DNA of 16,471 nt from JAZRWQ01 sp045541395 (GTDB lineage: Bacteria; Bacillota; Clostridia; Oscillospirales; UMGS1783), in the NCBI GenBank assembly GCA_045541395.1, contig JAZQIZ010000025.1, positions 1-16,471 on the forward strand. The letters run 5' to 3'. The position numbers and the translations under genes are program-made. Positions 8,470 through 15,410 of the stretch are shown here, piece after piece. The notes beneath the pieces are model-generated. The model made no database searches. It was not told the DNA's origin and was given only the letters and a program-made list of their open reading frames with translations. How positions within the stretch are numbered: position 1 is the first letter of the stretch; every line of letters begins with the position of its first letter.

Positions 8470-8664
8470 GAGATCTTATATTTCTTCCGTTGTCATTTGG
8501 GTTATATCCATTATTTGTACATCCATCTGAATTGTTTTTATTATACCCGTTTATATTTTCGGAGTCAATTCCGGTTTTAAACTCGGGTATTTCTGTCGAA
8601 ATATTTTCAATAGAATTTCCGGGCGGAGTATTGATATTTTGCGTTTTAAGTGATATATTATTAT

Positions 8665-8735
8665 CAGGAACTTCTGATGAGACACCGTGACTATTGCCGT
8701 TTTGTGGTTGTACCACACCGTCCAAGGAATTCCTA
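8665..8735. repeat. 75-bp-period direct repeat, copy A
   Basis: The core 8671-8728 matches 8746-8803 with no gap: CTTCTGATGAGACACCGTGA at the left and CCACACCGTCCAAGGA at the right are identical, with a variable centre. It is bounded by short inverted ends AGGAAC and (A)TTCCT that can pair. Confidence 0.85.
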
Positions 8736-8739
8736 TTAA

Positions 8740-8811
8740 AAGAATCTTCTGATGAGACACCGTGACTGCTGCCAGTATTTGGCGCCACCACACCGTCCAA
8801 GGATGATTCTT
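8740..8811. repeat. 75-bp-period direct repeat, copy B
   Basis: Second copy, 75 bp downstream of the first. Its ends AGAATC and GATTCT are also self-complementary, but with a different sequence from copy A, so pairing is kept while the bases change. Confidence 0.85.
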
Positions 8812-8992
8812 TTTTTATACCCCAATCATATATTTGATTTTCTGAATTTTTATACATTTCCCTTACTGCTATACGTACACCTTTGATATCTGTGTTGATA
8901 TCAGACTTTATTGAATGTGACAGTGTAATTATTACCATTATACTTCAACGAAGGAACTTCTATTTTCATTGAAGTATTATCTTCTGGGAAGA

Positions 8993-9145
8993 GCATTTTT
9001 TCAAATTGTATAGGGTGTTCCTGCAATGATCTGCATAATTGGTGTTGGCATACTTTTAAGTGTGCGCACCAAGTTTGTGCAAATACGCAAATTCCCTTAT
9101 GCAATAAAATCTACCTTCTTGAAAATGTTTAAGAAAACCGAAACC
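8993..9145 (+). pseudogene. Decayed N-terminal fragment of an AGCS-family sodium:alanine/glycine symporter
   Basis: In the frame of codon 8993 the plus strand reads AFFQIV, a TAG stop at 9011-9013, then GVPAMICIIGVGILLSVRT, KFVQIRKFPYAIKS and TFLKMFKKTE. This is the typical start of AGCS (sodium:alanine symporter) proteins, where the pattern is VWG-P, a first membrane helix, R-T/L-GF-Q-RKF-YA-K-T---FKK. The TAG sits exactly at the conserved Trp (TGG to TAG), and no downstream part of the roughly 450-residue transporter remains: the sequence runs into the terminator at 9146-9182. A nonsense change plus a large 3' deletion make it a relic. The family call rests on my memory of the motif, not on an alignment. 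Confidence 0.65.
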
Positions 9146-9182
9146 AAAAAAAGCGAGTGTGAATTTCACACTCGCTTTTTTT
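9146..9182 (-). terminator. Bidirectional terminator after the ATP-grasp gene
   Basis: A perfect inverted repeat GCGAGTGTGAA/TTCACACTCGC (9153-9163 with 9165-9175), flanked by seven A on the left and seven T on the right, so it can work on both strands. It ends the minus-strand ATP-grasp gene and overlaps its stop codon region. Confidence 0.9.
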
Positions 9183-10548
9183 ATTCTGTGGGAGTTTCAA
9201 GATAGCGCATCATATGATCTTTAATGCCGTTCTTTTCGGTAACTGCCTGAGAGATACTGCAAAGTATAACACCGGGTCTGGTATTAAGCTCTATCAGTTC
9301 AGGGCCTTTTTCTGTAATGGCAATATCCCAACCCAAATAGCCTTCAAGCTTCTTGCTTTCAATGGTTTCCTTAACCATCTTCAAAGCTTCAGCAAAGTAA
9401 GGTATTTCAAAGCCTTTGATCACCGTGCCGGTACCGGGGTGAATGCTGTATGCATTACCCTTGCCGTCAACTGCATCGGAAATAAGCTTGCCGGTTTCGG
9501 GATCAACCACCGCAACCATACCGCCGCCGTGAAGATTGTCAACCAGCGAATTAACACCGCCCATTTTAAGTCTTACGTAGCAAACGTCGTAATGATTGCC
9601 TATTTTAAGGATATCCTGCGAATAGGAAGAAACAGTTACGAATCTAACGGTATTTACAGCAGAAGGTGAAAGCTCGTTCATTTTGCTGTGCTGTATCAGG
9701 AACTCTTCAACAACGCCTGTGGGCAGGGTCATAAGATCATTGTATATTTCCTGGGCGTTGCTTTCACTGTAATCATACTTCTTGGCGCCAACACCGCCGT
9801 GACCGCCTAAAGGCTTGTAGAAAATGCGGGAAGAATTCTTGAAAGTATCCATAAACTTCTCAAGAGTAAGCTTGTTGGTTACACACCAAGGTCTTCTGAT
9901 CAGTTCGGGAAGGTAATTATTTGTTAATTCCTTATCAAGAAGTATTTTTTCAAATTCGGGAGGGTAAGGGTATTTTGCTTCAATCTGTCTGGAATGATTA
10001 ACAAGGAATATCTTTTCCTGAGCTTCATTGTCCATATCAAAGAATCTGTAATAGCAGTATTCGCTTGTAAGACAGTTTGTGCGCACCTTGGCTTCGTCTA
10101 CATGTTCCATTAAGGTTTCCTTTGTCCAGCCGGTGGCCTCCATTGCTGCTTCTATGTTTTCCTTATGCTCAAGCTTTCTTAAGGCTTTTCTGTTTTCAAA
10201 TTCCTGCTTACGCTCTTTTCTGCGTTTGATGGCATAAGCAATTTCTTCACATTTTGCAGCAAGCTCCTCTTCAGGAACGTTATATAGTTCGTATTTCGCG
10301 TAATTAACAAAGCGAATCTCGTACTTTTCTCTGACTTCACGCATTTTAGCTCTTGCTTCTTTTCTGGTCCAACCGGTTTTCTCCATAACCTCTAAAACAG
10401 CAAGATCACTCTTTGAAAGAGGTTTTTCCTCAGTTTGCTTCTTTTTTACCGGCTCTTTTATAGGTTCTTTCTTAGGCGCTTTCTTTTTGAATAATTTTTT
10501 GTAGATCTTTTTGAACTTCTTTTTTATTTTTTTAATAAGATCAGACAC
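9181..10548 (-). CDS. ATP-grasp protein, sugar-transfer-associated type, with duplicated N-terminal helical module
   Basis: A 455-residue protein. Residues 1-40 are extremely basic (KKIKKKFKKIYKKLFKKK), possibly binding membranes or nucleic acid. Two related modules follow: VMEKTGWTRKEARAKMREV (54-72) and AMEATGWTKETLMEHVDEA (135-153), each followed by an acidic or aromatic stretch. Residues of about 190-450 form an ATP-grasp fold: YKPLGGHGGVG (K245, Gly-rich loop), VVEEF (E281/E282), AVNTVRFVT, GGGMVAVVDPETG, and the metal-binding end GWDIAITEKGPELIELNTRPG (D408, E420, N422). It best fits the sugar-transfer-associated ATP-grasp group often found with polysaccharide genes, which suggests ligation of an amino acid or other carboxylate to a surface glycan; the substrate is unknown. 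The start is GTG with AGAGGG 6 nt upstream. It is monocistronic and divergent from the gene at 10704. Confidence 0.82.
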   Translation of the reverse strand: MSDLIKKIKKKFKKIYKKLFKKKAPKKEPIKEPVKKKQTEEKPLSKSDLAVLEVMEKTGWTRKEARAKMREVREKYEIRFVNYAKYELYNVPEEELAAKCEEIAYAIKRRKERKQEFENRKALRKLEHKENIEAAMEATGWTKETLMEHVDEAKVRTNCLTSEYCYYRFFDMDNEAQEKIFLVNHSRQIEAKYPYPPEFEKILLDKELTNNYLPELIRRPWCVTNKLTLEKFMDTFKNSSRIFYKPLGGHGGVGAKKYDYSESNAQEIYNDLMTLPTGVVEEFLIQHSKMNELSPSAVNTVRFVTVSSYSQDILKIGNHYDVCYVRLKMGGVNSLVDNLHGGGMVAVVDPETGKLISDAVDGKGNAYSIHPGTGTVIKGFEIPYFAEALKMVKETIESKKLEGYLGWDIAITEKGPELIELNTRPGVILCSISQAVTEKNGIKDHMMRYLETPTE

Positions 10549-10563
10549 TTGTATCCCTCTTCT

Positions 10564-10580
10564 TTCAATTAATAATTGAA
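10564..10580. promoter_or_regulatory. 17-bp palindrome in the ATP-grasp gene leader (possible operator)
   Basis: TTCAATTAATAATTGAA, with 7-bp arms around AAT, lies between the -10 box and the ribosome site of the minus-strand gene. The position suits a repressor site, but AT-rich palindromes also arise by chance. Confidence 0.35.
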
Positions 10581-10595
10581 CTTTGCTTGATTTAA

Positions 10596-10624
10596 ATTAT
10601 ATACTAACTTTCCTCATAAATCAA
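10596..10624 (-). promoter_or_regulatory. Sigma-A-type promoter for the ATP-grasp gene
   Basis: On the minus strand: TTGATT (10624-10619), a 17-bp spacer and a perfect TATAAT (10601-10596), 48 bp before the GTG start. Confidence 0.72.
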
Positions 10625-10646
10625 CATTAAACTTTATGAATTATTA

Positions 10647-10675
10647 TTGCAATTATCTTTAAGTTGAATTAAAAT
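10647..10675 (+). promoter_or_regulatory. Sigma-A-type promoter for the membrane-protein/GH36 unit
   Basis: TTGCAA (10647-10652), a 17-bp spacer and TAAAAT (10670-10675), 28 bp before the ATG. It stands back to back with the minus-strand promoter in the same intergenic region. Confidence 0.62.
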
Positions 10676-10703
10676 AAAAATATAATATCAAGGAGGATAC
10701 GTT

Positions 10704-11438
10704 ATGTCAGTAAAAAGAATCATAGCGGCTTTCATTGCCGCCTTATTGCTCTGTATCAACGTATTTTGCGCGGCTGACCTCCAATCACAGTTAAGCGTTA
10801 CCCGTTGCGTTCAGATAAGTGACAGTCAGCTGCTTATTGAATTTTCTCAGCCGGTTGCGATCAACCTTAACGGTACAAACCGCGGCCCTTGGATCGCCCT
10901 TAGGGTGGTGGATAGGGAAAACACCCTGCAGTATGTGGATGGGCAACCTCTCCAGTATCAGGGTGACTGCCGTTTTGTCGGAAGCACACATGACGTGATC
11001 ATTTTTGAATATGACAATGCAACCGACATAATTAATTTTAAGGGCGACTACGAGAAATTCTACGCCGAAGACCTTAAGGTTAAAATGTGCATTGAAGAGG
11101 TTCCGTTTAACTCAGAGGAGTTCGACGATGAGCTTTTGGATAACGTTACTACTGCCGACGGCAGTATCCGCCTGGGCGGCGCCAACGGTCAGCCCGGATG
11201 GGACGGTGTATATACCGAAATAGAAAAAGACTTTGATCATAAAATAGACAGTACAAGCTTAGAACCCCTTACGGGTATTGATAATTTTGAATACGGCAAG
11301 GTGTTGGCTGTAGGTGATGCAGTGCCGCCTCAGTCTGAGCAAAATAAAACTTCGATTTGGGTTTACGCAGGCGTCGGTGTTATTTTAATTGGTATTTGTC
11401 TGTTTGCTGTTATAAGAAAGGCAAGGAAGAGTAAATGA
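10704..11438 (+). CDS. Secreted, C-terminally membrane-anchored protein of unknown function
   Basis: A 244-residue protein with a clear signal peptide (basic MSVKR, hydrophobic IIAAFIAALLLCINVFC, likely cleavage near residue 23), a beta-rich extracellular part (about 24-210), one membrane helix (about 217-237) and a basic cytoplasmic tail IRKARKSK. The body has an acidic patch (SEEFDDELLDN) and a GG-NGQPGWDGVY segment. I do not recognise a family. The topology copies that of the giant surface protein at the left edge. A strong AAGGAGG site precedes the ATG. The TGA overlaps the ATG of the GH36 lipoprotein by 4 nt, so the two proteins are probably made together and may act together at the membrane. 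Confidence 0.82.
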   Translation: MSVKRIIAAFIAALLLCINVFCAADLQSQLSVTRCVQISDSQLLIEFSQPVAINLNGTNRGPWIALRVVDRENTLQYVDGQPLQYQGDCRFVGSTHDVIIFEYDNATDIINFKGDYEKFYAEDLKVKMCIEEVPFNSEEFDDELLDNVTTADGSIRLGGANGQPGWDGVYTEIEKDFDHKIDSTSLEPLTGIDNFEYGKVLAVGDAVPPQSEQNKTSIWVYAGVGVILIGICLFAVIRKARKSK

Positions 11439-13450
11439 GAAAGATAATCAGTCTTATATTAATTATAACCCTGCTTCTCAGCTTTGCTGCCTGCGGAAGC
11501 AATATGCCTGAAAACGAAATGAAAAGAGCCGCAAACTGGCTTGAAAAGGGCATAAAAAACAATGAAATATTCTCTTTTGATTACAACGAGGTACCCTTTA
11601 AGGAGCATATAAAACAATGGGAGAAGACCGTTGAGGAAAATACCGACGAAAACGGCAACACCGTTTACACTCTTACTTATGAAAAAGACGGGGTAAGGGC
11701 CTGGGCAGAAATACTTTTAAGATATGATATGCCCTGTATTGACTGGGTGTGCCATTTTGAAAACACCGCTCAAAATGACAGCCTGCCTATTTCCAATATT
11801 CAGGCGCTTAACGCACAGTATAAGGTTAAGGATGCCACGGTAAACTATGCATTTGGCGGCAACTCCGACGGCCACGATTTTGAACCCATTTCTCAGAATA
11901 TGACCGAGACCCCCGAGCTTGCTTTTGAGAGTAGGGGAGGCCGCTCCTCTCAGGGGTATATGCCCTTCTTTGACGTGGAAGGGGAAGGCAAGGGTATTGT
12001 TGTAGCTATAGGTTGGACAGGCCAGTGGTCTGCCTCCGTTACCAACAATAAAAACAGCCTCTCTCTGGTTGCGGGTATGACCAAAACAGATATTTCTCTT
12101 CACCCCAATGAAACTATGCGCACCCCTTCTGTAGTTATTGCCTTCTTTAACGGTGACAGAGCCGATGGCAATCAGGTTTACCGCCGTATGGTTCAGAAAT
12201 ATTATCAGCCGCTTGATGAAAACGGCGAAAGAATAACCGGCTTGCCTTTAGCTTTAAATGCGTGGGGCGGCTCCGGAGCAAACGCGCATATTGATACAAT
12301 AAAAAAAGCAACCGAGTCAGGGTGGCCCTGGGAAATGTTCTGGGTAGACGCCGGATGGCACGGCAATATTGCCTCGGTCGATACCTACGATACCGCCTGG
12401 GCCTTTGAGGTAGGTAACTGGTACATTAATGAAAGCATATATCCTGAAGGGCTGACTCCCGTTACAGATTACGTTCATGATTTGGGAGGTAAATACCTTT
12501 TATGGTTTGAGCCTGAGCGTATTATAAAAGGCACCGATATTTACGAAAACCATCCCGAATATATGCTGCCCGCCTCCTCAGCTGCCATGTTCAGACTTTA
12601 TAATCTTGCCGATGACAAGGCAACCGATTACCTTATAGGGCTTGTAAGCGATATTATTAATGAAAACGGTATAGATTGGTACCGTCAGGACTTTAACTGC
12701 GATCCTATTAACTCCTGGAACTATGCGGACGGCAAAGAGGGAGAGCACAGAGTAGGTATAACGGAAATTAAATATATAACCAACTTGTACCGTTATCTGG
12801 ATACTCTTCTTGAAAAGTGCCCCGGGCTTATGATAGATAACTGCGCTTCCGGCGGCAGACGTCTTGATATTGAAATGATGAAGAGAAGCGCTCCCTTATG
12901 GCGTTCCGACTATTACGTTTTAGGTCCTAACGCCCAGAATACCGCAGAGGGAACCCGTAATATAGCCTGGAACTTAAATTATTGGATTCCATATTCCTGC
13001 GGCGGCTCCTCCAATGAAGGGCTGGATGATTCGTATGAATTCCGCTGCCATATGGGCGCAGGTCTTACATTAGGCCTTCCCACGCAAAACAGAGATTGGT
13101 GGGATTCTAAAATTGAAGAATACTTTACCTGCAGGGAATTGATGAGCGGGAATTACTATATTCTCGGTCAGGGCCTCGGTGAAGAGTATGACAGCAAGAA
13201 CGCCTGTTACGAATATTACGTTCCCGAAGAAGGGAAAGGCTTCCTTATGGCATTCCGCCCCGAAAAATCCTTGGACGTACAGCAAACCTTTGTATTAAGA
13301 GGACTTGAGGAAGACGCCACCTACCTTATAGAGGTTACCGATAATGGTGAAATTATGGAAGTTGACGGCAAGACCCTCTTAACAAACGGCCTTTCATTAA
13401 CCTTTAATGAGCCGAGAATGTCTTTACTTATTTACATTACAAAGAAATAA
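11435..13450 (+). CDS. GH36-type alpha-galactosidase-like lipoprotein
   Basis: A 671-residue exported lipoprotein. The signal peptide ends in a lipobox with C20 (LLLSFAAC), predicting attachment to the outer face of the cytoplasmic membrane. An N-terminal beta-sandwich domain (about 30-270) is followed by a TIM barrel (about 275-580) with the GH36/melibiase signatures PLALNAWGG, FWVDAGWHG and LLWFEPERI, then WYRQDFN with the likely nucleophile D419, DNCASGGRRLD, and PLWRSDYY with the likely acid/base D492. A C-terminal beta domain closes the protein. GH36 enzymes are retaining alpha-galactosidases or alpha-N-acetylgalactosaminidases; the NCASGGRR/LWRSDY variant is less well characterised, so the sugar is uncertain. 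Translation is probably coupled to the upstream membrane protein. A terminator follows directly. Confidence 0.9.
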   Translation: MRKIISLILIITLLLSFAACGSNMPENEMKRAANWLEKGIKNNEIFSFDYNEVPFKEHIKQWEKTVEENTDENGNTVYTLTYEKDGVRAWAEILLRYDMPCIDWVCHFENTAQNDSLPISNIQALNAQYKVKDATVNYAFGGNSDGHDFEPISQNMTETPELAFESRGGRSSQGYMPFFDVEGEGKGIVVAIGWTGQWSASVTNNKNSLSLVAGMTKTDISLHPNETMRTPSVVIAFFNGDRADGNQVYRRMVQKYYQPLDENGERITGLPLALNAWGGSGANAHIDTIKKATESGWPWEMFWVDAGWHGNIASVDTYDTAWAFEVGNWYINESIYPEGLTPVTDYVHDLGGKYLLWFEPERIIKGTDIYENHPEYMLPASSAAMFRLYNLADDKATDYLIGLVSDIINENGIDWYRQDFNCDPINSWNYADGKEGEHRVGITEIKYITNLYRYLDTLLEKCPGLMIDNCASGGRRLDIEMMKRSAPLWRSDYYVLGPNAQNTAEGTRNIAWNLNYWIPYSCGGSSNEGLDDSYEFRCHMGAGLTLGLPTQNRDWWDSKIEEYFTCRELMSGNYYILGQGLGEEYDSKNACYEYYVPEEGKGFLMAFRPEKSLDVQQTFVLRGLEEDATYLIEVTDNGEIMEVDGKTLLTNGLSLTFNEPRMSLLIYITKK

Positions 13451-13480
13451 AAAAATGAGAGCGAAAGCTCTCATTTTTTT
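13451..13480 (+). terminator. Terminator of the GH36 unit
   Basis: A 12-bp stem (13451-13462 with 13467-13478) with core TGAGAGC/GCTCTCA, a GAAA tetraloop and a T tract, starting at the base after the stop codon. Confidence 0.93.
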
Positions 13481-13540
13481 GAATAATACACGTAATTTCG
13501 GGCAATGCTTATAGTATAAAATCATAAAAGGATGAAGAAA

Positions 13541-13744
13541 ATGAAAATACTTGACAGAATTGCTTTGATCTTAATTATTGTAGGCGGACTTAACTGGGGG
13601 CTTATAGGCATATTCGATTTCAACCTTGTTGAATTTATAACCGGTGACAGCAGAGTGCTTCAATCTGTTATTTACACTTTGGTAGGCCTGTGTGCCGTAT
13701 GGTGTATATCTCTGCTTTTCAGAAGCCGCGAGGAAATAGAGTAA
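13541..13744 (+). CDS. DUF378 family small membrane protein
   Basis: A 67-residue protein with two membrane helices: ILDRIALILIIVGGLNWGLIG and a second at about 40-60 (VIYTLVGLCAVWCISLLF). The motif GGLNWGLIG followed by an aromatic segment is the hallmark of DUF378 (YuzA-like) proteins, whose function is unknown. I prefer ATG 13541 over the in-frame ATG 13532: AAAGGA lies 8 nt before 13541, the 13532 ATG overlaps that site, and family members usually begin M-x-x-LDRIAL. A TATAAA at 13515-13520 could be a -10 box, but no good -35 is visible. Confidence 0.85.
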   Translation: MKILDRIALILIIVGGLNWGLIGIFDFNLVEFITGDSRVLQSVIYTLVGLCAVWCISLLFRSREEIE

Positions 13745-13746
13745 TA

Positions 13747-13783
13747 AAAACAGTTCACAGAAAAAAACTGTGAACTGTTTTCT
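13747..13783 (+). terminator. Terminator after the DUF378 gene
   Basis: A perfect 14-bp inverted repeat (13747-13760 with 13768-13781; core CAGTTCACAG/CTGTGAACTG) with a 7-A loop and A/T flanks. Confidence 0.9.
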
Positions 13784-13791
13784 GTTTTATA

Positions 13792-13820
13792 TTGCAATTT
13801 CGTAAGACATGGAGTAAACT
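13792..13820 (+). promoter_or_regulatory. Candidate promoter for the MFS-like transporter
   Basis: TTGCAA (13792-13797), a 17-bp spacer and TAAACT (13815-13820), between the DUF378 terminator and the transporter start. Confidence 0.5.
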
Positions 13821-13858
13821 ACACCTGAATAAAGCCAGAGTGCTTGGGAGTGTGTATT

Positions 13859-15214
13859 GTGAGTAAAATGTCATTTAAGCGTATGTTTGCGCCAATGCAG
13901 GAAACCATTTATAACGGCTATATTGAGGATGGCGACGGCAAGGCCCGAAGCCGCAGAGAAATCTTAAAAGAAAATATTTTATATAATATCTGCAGTACCC
14001 TGTCCTCGGGCGTATTTTTAACAGGTCTTATTCTGTATATTCTTAAAAATCAGCCCGATGCGGTCCAGAACGAATACCTTGGCTTGATTGTAAGTATGCA
14101 GCTGCTTGCTAATGCCTTTCAGGTATTTACCCCGTTTATTACAAGAAAGCTGAAAACTTATAAAATGCTTATTGTGGTAACAAGGATAATATACTTTGCG
14201 GTAAATATTTTCGGCTTTGGCGTGCTACCGTTGCTTAATTTTAACGATTTAGTCTTAGCGAAGCTTTTCATTGCCCTTGTATTTGTAAAGCAACTTGCAA
14301 TTATGCTCGTAAACCCCGCCATTTGCGCCTGGCATATTTCCAATATCCCCGATAAAAAGCGTTCGGATTGGATGTCTATACAGCAAATGGTCCTTCCTGC
14401 AATTAATATTGTGGTTTCCGTGTCTGCAAGTGCGGTGCTGGACTATTTCGACCTAAAGGGAATGTATATGTCGGCAGTGCTTATTACAAGAGGTCTTGTC
14501 TTGCTTCTGGCCTTTTTTGAAATGAAGACCCATTTCTTTATAAAAGAGCCCGAATATGCCCCCAACGGCCGTCCCTTTTCCCTAAAGGAAATGGTTACTA
14601 TGCCCTTTAAAACAAAGACCTATTTTCTTACCATACTTGTAGCTTGTATATGGACTGCAGGTAATAACTTTGCAGGGCAGTATCTTAATGCATACCTTCT
14701 GGATAACGTGAAAATGAGTTATACGGTCATAACCTTATGCTCCGCTACAAACATACCCCTTTCATTGCTGTTTATGAGCAAATGGAACAAGCTTGTACGT
14801 AAAAAAGGTTGGATGTATACTTTCGGTATTTCCGCAATATTATACGTTATCCCTCACACTTTGAATATTTTTATCTTTAAAGAAACATCATACATTTATC
14901 TTATTTCCGTTGTTGTAACCAATATTTTAGGGCCGGGTTTCCGCCTTTGCAGTTCGAATTTGCCTTATTATAATATGCCTCAGGAAAACGGTGCTCTCTA
15001 TCTGTCCTTTTATAATACGGTTGTAGGGGTAGTCGGTTTTGTTTCCTCTTATCTCGGAAAGGAATTTATCGGCCTTTCTGAGGGTGTTTCTATTCCTTTG
15101 GGCAGTCATCAGATCACAAACACCCAGTATATCTGCGTTGTTGCAGGTATCATAATAGTAATTTCGGGTATTGTGTGCCTTTACGTACATTGGAAAGAAA
15201 AGAAAAACGCCTGA
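13859..15214 (+). CDS. MFS-like multi-pass transporter
   Basis: A 451-residue integral membrane protein with about 12 hydrophobic helices in two halves and a central cytoplasmic loop (about 215-245) with KEPEYAPNGRPFSLKEM. The N-terminal roughly 45 residues are polar and probably cytoplasmic. The layout resembles the uncharacterised MFS group of Clostridia (MFS_1/GPH-like); no substrate motif is clear. I chose GTG 13859 because GGGAG at 13846-13850 lies 8 nt upstream; the in-frame TTG at 13844 overlaps that site and the ATG at 13868 is too far from it. The TGA sits inside the stem of the terminator. It stands alone between two terminators. A link to uptake of sugars released by the GH36 enzyme is possible but is inferred from distance only. 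Confidence 0.82.
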   Translation: MSKMSFKRMFAPMQETIYNGYIEDGDGKARSRREILKENILYNICSTLSSGVFLTGLILYILKNQPDAVQNEYLGLIVSMQLLANAFQVFTPFITRKLKTYKMLIVVTRIIYFAVNIFGFGVLPLLNFNDLVLAKLFIALVFVKQLAIMLVNPAICAWHISNIPDKKRSDWMSIQQMVLPAINIVVSVSASAVLDYFDLKGMYMSAVLITRGLVLLLAFFEMKTHFFIKEPEYAPNGRPFSLKEMVTMPFKTKTYFLTILVACIWTAGNNFAGQYLNAYLLDNVKMSYTVITLCSATNIPLSLLFMSKWNKLVRKKGWMYTFGISAILYVIPHTLNIFIFKETSYIYLISVVVTNILGPGFRLCSSNLPYYNMPQENGALYLSFYNTVVGVVGFVSSYLGKEFIGLSEGVSIPLGSHQITNTQYICVVAGIIIVISGIVCLYVHWKEKKNA

Positions 15215-15230
15215 CCATCAGGCGTTTTTT
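15203..15230 (+). terminator. Terminator of the transporter gene, overlapping its stop codon
   Basis: A 12-bp stem (15203-15214 with 15218-15229; core CGCCTGA/TCAGGCG), loop CCA and a T tract. The last four codons and the TGA of the gene form the 5' arm. Confidence 0.92.
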
Positions 15231-15249
15231 GCTATTTTAAAAAAAACAG

Positions 15250-15278
15250 TTGATAAATTCATTTTAATATGATATTAT
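15250..15278 (+). promoter_or_regulatory. Promoter of tRNA-Ala
   Basis: TTGATA (15250-15255), a 17-bp spacer and TATTAT (15273-15278), 11 bp before the first tRNA base. Confidence 0.7.
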
Positions 15279-15289
15279 ATAAACACTAT

Positions 15290-15365
15290 GGGGTTATAGC
15301 GCAGTTGGTAGCGCACCACACTGGCAGTGTGGGGGTCAGGGGTTCGAATCCCCTTAGCTCCACCA
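15290..15365 (+). tRNA. tRNA-Ala (anticodon GGC)
   Basis: A 76-nt cloverleaf. The acceptor GGGGTTA pairs with TAGCTCC and includes G3:U70, the alanyl-tRNA synthetase identity pair. The D stem is GCGC/GCGC, the anticodon stem CCACA/TGTGG with loop CTGGCAG (anticodon GGC at 15323-15325, position 34), and the T arm AGGGG-TTCGAAT-CCCCT. CCA is encoded. It is a single gene with its own promoter and terminator. Confidence 0.98.
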
Positions 15366-15371
15366 GAAAAG

Positions 15372-15410
15372 AAACACCATTTGTCTACCGGACAAATGGT
15401 GTTTTCTTTT
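15372..15410 (+). terminator. Terminator of tRNA-Ala
   Basis: A 14-bp stem (15372-15385 with 15391-15404; core CACCATTTGTC/GACAAATGGTG), a 5-nt loop and TTTTCTTTT, starting 7 nt after the CCA end. Confidence 0.9.

Larger units (their letters stand above)
8381..8938 (-). other. Weak antisense ORF, Asn/Ser-rich, with a 25-codon repeat
   Basis: An open minus-strand frame of 185 codons whose middle is rich in Asn, Ser and Gly. It contains a duplicated 25-residue unit built on SLDGVV..P..G.SHGVSSE. It has no convincing ribosome site and overlaps the tail of the small gene at 8269 on the other strand, and its last 30 or so codons are plainly antisense to that gene. It may be a real but decayed low-complexity gene, or an open frame produced by the repeat and AT richness. 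It lies in a stretch (8470-8990) where no solid gene can be assigned. Confidence 0.2.

Noticed and set aside
8671..8728. CTGATGAG suggested a hammerhead ribozyme core
   Set aside because: No GAAA element follows the would-be stem II in either copy, and the cleavage-site arrangement is missing.
8901..9104. Minus-strand ORF with several cysteines that looked like a zinc-binding protein
   Set aside because: The plus strand over the same bases gives a much better match to an AGCS transporter N terminus, so the Cys pattern is likely antisense noise.
9214..9669. Plus-strand ORF of 151 codons inside the ATP-grasp gene
   Set aside because: It is antisense to the ATP-grasp catalytic region and has no ribosome site.
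13844..13846. TTG start for the transporter
   Set aside because: It overlaps the GGGAG that serves GTG 13859 and has no ribosome site of its own.
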